From NCBI GenBank assembly GCA_021831785.1, contig JAKBMB010000004.1, forward strand, positions 22,689-86,688: DNA of 64,000 nucleotides, given 5' to 3'. Positions 61,766 through 64,000 of the stretch are shown here, piece after piece. The stretch comes from Deltaproteobacteria bacterium. GTDB taxonomy: Bacteria; Desulfobacterota; Binatia; Binatales; Binataceae. The stretch's first letter is position 1; every line of letters begins with the position of its first letter. The notes beneath the pieces are model-generated. The model did not search any database and was not told the origin of the DNA. It was given only the letters and a program-made list of their open reading frames with translations. The position numbers and the translations under genes are program-made.

Positions 61766-62103
61766 TTATGCACTTCGAATCTGAGAGGCGGCGGCAACAC
61801 GCCATCCGGGAGGACTCGTTATCGGGGCGGCTCTCAATCCCGTCTCTCCACACTTGCTGTCCGAGACCGCGTTCAGCCTAATATTCACCCGCCGAAAGTA
61901 CGACGATAGCTGCGAGGAGAAGCGAGCGTCTATGAGTATCCAGCGACTCCAAGGGCCCGCCGTGACCAGCGGAGATCGAGGCAACAAAAAACGCCCGATG
62001 CGCTCCGATTCCGATCCCTCCTCAGGCAATACGCTTTTGTACCTTCGCGGCCGGCGTGCGGAACCTCTCCGGGCGTATTAGACCATAGACCGAGGTCTTC
62101 CTG
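61766..62103. other. 338-bp stretch between the nuclease and the phosphorylase-like gene
   Basis: No gene I can support; a 75-codon plus-strand frame (61854-62081) has no family features. The A-run in GCAACAAAAAACGCCC near 61985 is AT-richer than its surroundings. It should hold the end of the defence-like operon and the promoter of the next gene. Confidence 0.4.
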
Positions 62104-63300
62104 ATGAGATTGAACCGCACACTCATGACGCAGCTGGCGGAACATCCGGACGACGAGACCATGGCCGAGATAGTCCGGCTAGCCCCAAACCTCTCTGATC
62201 GTGAAGTTGCTCGCCTCGCAAAAGCACTTGCAGATTCTGGAAGTCTCCTCGAACTAGACGGGCCGTATACAGACCTTGCCTCTACTGGTGGACCCAGCTC
62301 TCTATCGACCCTCATCTGTCCTTTGTTTTTGTGCAGCTTGGGCTTTAAGGTCCCGGCGCTCGGCGTGCCTGGTCGCCCAGCTGGTGGGGTCGACGTGCTG
62401 TCGACTATCCCCGGATACCGCGTGCATCTTGTACAAAACGAGGTGTTGAGAATTCTGGACGAATGCGCATACGCCCACTTTCTCGCTGATGATGTGTTCG
62501 CACCGGCTGATGCGCTCTTATTTCAATATAGACAACGGACCGGCGCTCAAGCAGAACCAGCTCTCGTCATAGCCAGCTTGTTATCCAAGAAACTCGCTTT
62601 GAACCTGAAAACCATAGGTCTCGACGTCCGTGTGGCGAACTTCGGCAATTTTGGAACCACCTGGGAAGTCGCACGCTCAAACGCCGCGCGCTTCCAACGC
62701 GTCGCCGCGATCATCGGAATCCGCGCTACCTGCTTTCTCACGGACGCATCGTTTCCATACCAGCCTTTCATCGGGCGTGGTGAATCTCTTGTTGCGTTGG
62801 ATCTCGTCTTTCGCGAGCACTGCGAGGGGACTCTGTTGGAACATATCTCCGCATGCTGGTTGATGGCCCAGACGATTGCAGAAATGCCGGACGCTCAGCC
62901 TCCCTCAGGAAAGCTTCTCCGCGACATATTCGATCGGAATCTCGCGGCTCAAGGCGCAAGACCGGAGGCATTCGACGAACGCGTTGCCCAGACGCTGGGC
63001 TCTCCTCAAATCCAGATCTGCAGCAACAACGATGGCTTTCTGAAGATAGACCTTGACGGACTGCGCAATGTCCTTGTCAAATTACAGCAGCGGGATCAAG
63101 GTGCATCACAATTTCCCGACCCCGCAGGTGTAGTTTTACTCAAGAAAGTCGGCGAACGAGTAATCCGCGGCCAAGCTATCGCTAGATTGCGAATCCGCGC
63201 TGACTCGCCTGAAATCGGGGAGATACAGAGCCTCTTCACATGCTCTGGATCCACAGAAAGGGGTCGTGCTCCGCTGGAAACACTTCGTCCTCAGAATTAG
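62104..63300 (+). CDS. Divergent thymidine/pyrimidine-nucleoside phosphorylase-like protein
   Basis: A 398-aa protein with the DeoA three-part layout: helical N-terminal dimer domain, glycosyltransferase-3 domain, and PYNP C-terminal domain (DPAGVVLLKKVGERVIRGQAIARLRI). The base-binding residues R143, S158 and K162 keep the spacing of E. coli R171, S186 and K190. The phosphate loop DKHSTGG reads DLASTGG (57-63), and the second phosphate loop is shortened to GRPAGGVDVL. It may bind pyrimidines but catalyse something else. It is shorter than DeoA (about 440 aa). Confidence 0.78.
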   Translation: MRLNRTLMTQLAEHPDDETMAEIVRLAPNLSDREVARLAKALADSGSLLELDGPYTDLASTGGPSSLSTLICPLFLCSLGFKVPALGVPGRPAGGVDVLSTIPGYRVHLVQNEVLRILDECAYAHFLADDVFAPADALLFQYRQRTGAQAEPALVIASLLSKKLALNLKTIGLDVRVANFGNFGTTWEVARSNAARFQRVAAIIGIRATCFLTDASFPYQPFIGRGESLVALDLVFREHCEGTLLEHISACWLMAQTIAEMPDAQPPSGKLLRDIFDRNLAAQGARPEAFDERVAQTLGSPQIQICSNNDGFLKIDLDGLRNVLVKLQQRDQGASQFPDPAGVVLLKKVGERVIRGQAIARLRIRADSPEIGEIQSLFTCSGSTERGRAPLETLRPQN

Positions 63301-63319
63301 GAACCACTGTTTCACACAG

Positions 63320-63844
63320 TCATACCGGTCTAGGCGGTACTTCGGCTCGCCGAAGATGCACAATTCTCGTCACTCCGGTCCCTCGAGTAAATTTGTCAGT
63401 CACGAAACTCTGCGGCGCGCTGTAATATACGGCCGCCGGCTGTGCGGTCGATGCGAACATGCCCGCAGCTACGGCATGCATTTTCGCTCCCGTCAGGGCA
63501 ATCTCGAAATTGTAACCGGCATTTAACGCAAACCTTACGTGAAGGTCGACAAGAGCCCGATACGCGCCTTCATGATCGAGCGAGCCAACAGAAACCTTTT
63601 CGCCTCCGTATTCCTGAACCAGCTGATCGGCCAAATAATGCCCTGCTATTGTCCGAGGGTCCTCAGCACCTAGCGCATGAACCGGGACCAATGCCCCGAT
63701 ACTGTCCACTGAGACATCTTCCAGCAATTGTGCTAACCGGGCCTGTTTAAGTGGCACGAACGCAGCCAAAATCGATTCGCGATTCGGATCTCGCGACACT
63801 AGACCAACCTGCACCGTCTTATACGGTCCAAGCTCCCCCTGCAC
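63320..63844 (-). CDS. Unknown alpha/beta protein, possibly CARF-like
   Basis: A 174-aa frame from GTG 63844. The part FALNAGYNFEIALTGAKMHAVAAGMFASTAQPAAVYYSAPQSF resembles the strand-loop-helix T-G-x-K segment of CARF-type Rossmann domains; this is weak evidence. Coding-like sequence continues upstream of the GTG (ASIRELDGLV) to about 63890 with no ATG, so the true start may be a rare codon (ATA 63886) or the gene may be 5'-damaged. It is convergent with the phosphorylase-like gene, 19 bp apart. Confidence 0.55.
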   Translation of the reverse strand: MQGELGPYKTVQVGLVSRDPNRESILAAFVPLKQARLAQLLEDVSVDSIGALVPVHALGAEDPRTIAGHYLADQLVQEYGGEKVSVGSLDHEGAYRALVDLHVRFALNAGYNFEIALTGAKMHAVAAGMFASTAQPAAVYYSAPQSFVTDKFTRGTGVTRIVHLRRAEVPPRPV

Positions 63845-63935
63845 TAGTCCATCAAGTTCCCGAATTGAAGCTAGATCTGTCGCTATTGATACCTGTAAAA
63901 GTAATGTCCTAGCATAAGCGCAAGGGAAGAGGGCT

Positions 63936-64000
63936 GTGGCGGATGAAGGAGCGCAGCAGACCGCGCTTATGCTGGAGAGCGCGGGCGTGCCGGCGGCCGG
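63936..64000 (+). CDS. Start of a new plus-strand gene (partial)
   Basis: From GTG 63936 the frame reads VADEGAQQTALMLESAGVPAAG to the window end, with GGGAAGAGGG just upstream as a ribosome-binding site. Its GC-rich codon use resembles the core genes at 5-23 kb rather than the cargo, so the element may end just before it. The product cannot be told from 22 residues. Confidence 0.4.
   Translation, partial: MADEGAQQTALMLESAGVPAA

Overview
The window reads as a GC-rich (roughly 60% or more by eye) chromosomal segment of a Gram-negative bacterium. It has a TolC/RND tripartite pump, lipoprotein signals, a form II aerobic CO-dehydrogenase-like cluster and an archaeal/eukaryotic-type prolyl-tRNA synthetase. 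I cannot place the species. An environmental, deltaproteobacterial-like lineage (Desulfobacterota or Binatota grade) fits the gene mix, but this is a guess.

Layout. 0.2-4.5 kb: coxS-coxL-coxM-coxG on the minus strand (molybdenum hydroxylase). 4.9-14.2 kb: clpB, then a heavy-metal-type RND efflux operon (outer membrane factor, adaptor lipoprotein, pump) with a Fur-like dyad upstream. 14.7-23.4 kb: housekeeping genes proS, an unknown membrane-anchored protein, an MFS transporter, trpS, nfo, nadK and recN. 23.5-28.0 kb: tRNA-Ala(GGC), a small cassette ending in a PIN-domain protein, a decayed integrase C-terminus, a two-domain SagB-like nitroreductase and tRNA-Thr(CGT).

28.1-43.7 kb: an integrated conjugative element of the IncP/Trb type. 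It starts beside tRNA-Thr with a 29-bp palindrome copying a tRNA anticodon arm and an integrase N-terminal fragment. It continues with trbF-G-I, an RHH regulator, traF, traD-like, a relaxase, traG, a second RHH protein, trbB-(small ORF)-C-D-E-J-(K-like)-L. This is the usual trb order circularly permuted, as expected if the element opened between trbL and trbF. traG is followed by an in-frame 83-codon tail that looks coding behind a TGA.

43.8-63.9 kb: cargo. A minus-strand operon carries a DUF2130 coiled-coil nuclease-like protein, a GrlR-like protein, a HELxEA protein and a small exported protein with three tandem repeats. A CGNR-type zinc-finger protein and an AbiEi/AbiEii toxin-antitoxin pair follow. 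Then comes a tightly coupled 12-kb plus-strand operon: 5-cytosine methyltransferase, EndoIII-like [4Fe-4S] glycosylase, membrane-anchored coiled-coil protein, unknown protein, a giant 1853-aa SF2/DUF1998-type helicase and a Cas4-like Fe-S PD-(D/E)XK nuclease. The methyltransferase plus DruE-like helicase suggests a Druantia type II-related defence system. The glycosylase and the Cas4-like nuclease look like additions, and this is the best candidate here for a new or variant system. It is followed by a divergent thymidine-phosphorylase-like protein (pyrimidine-binding residues kept, phosphate-site residues changed) convergent with an unknown, possibly CARF-like, protein. The last 65 bases appear to start a new plus-strand gene.
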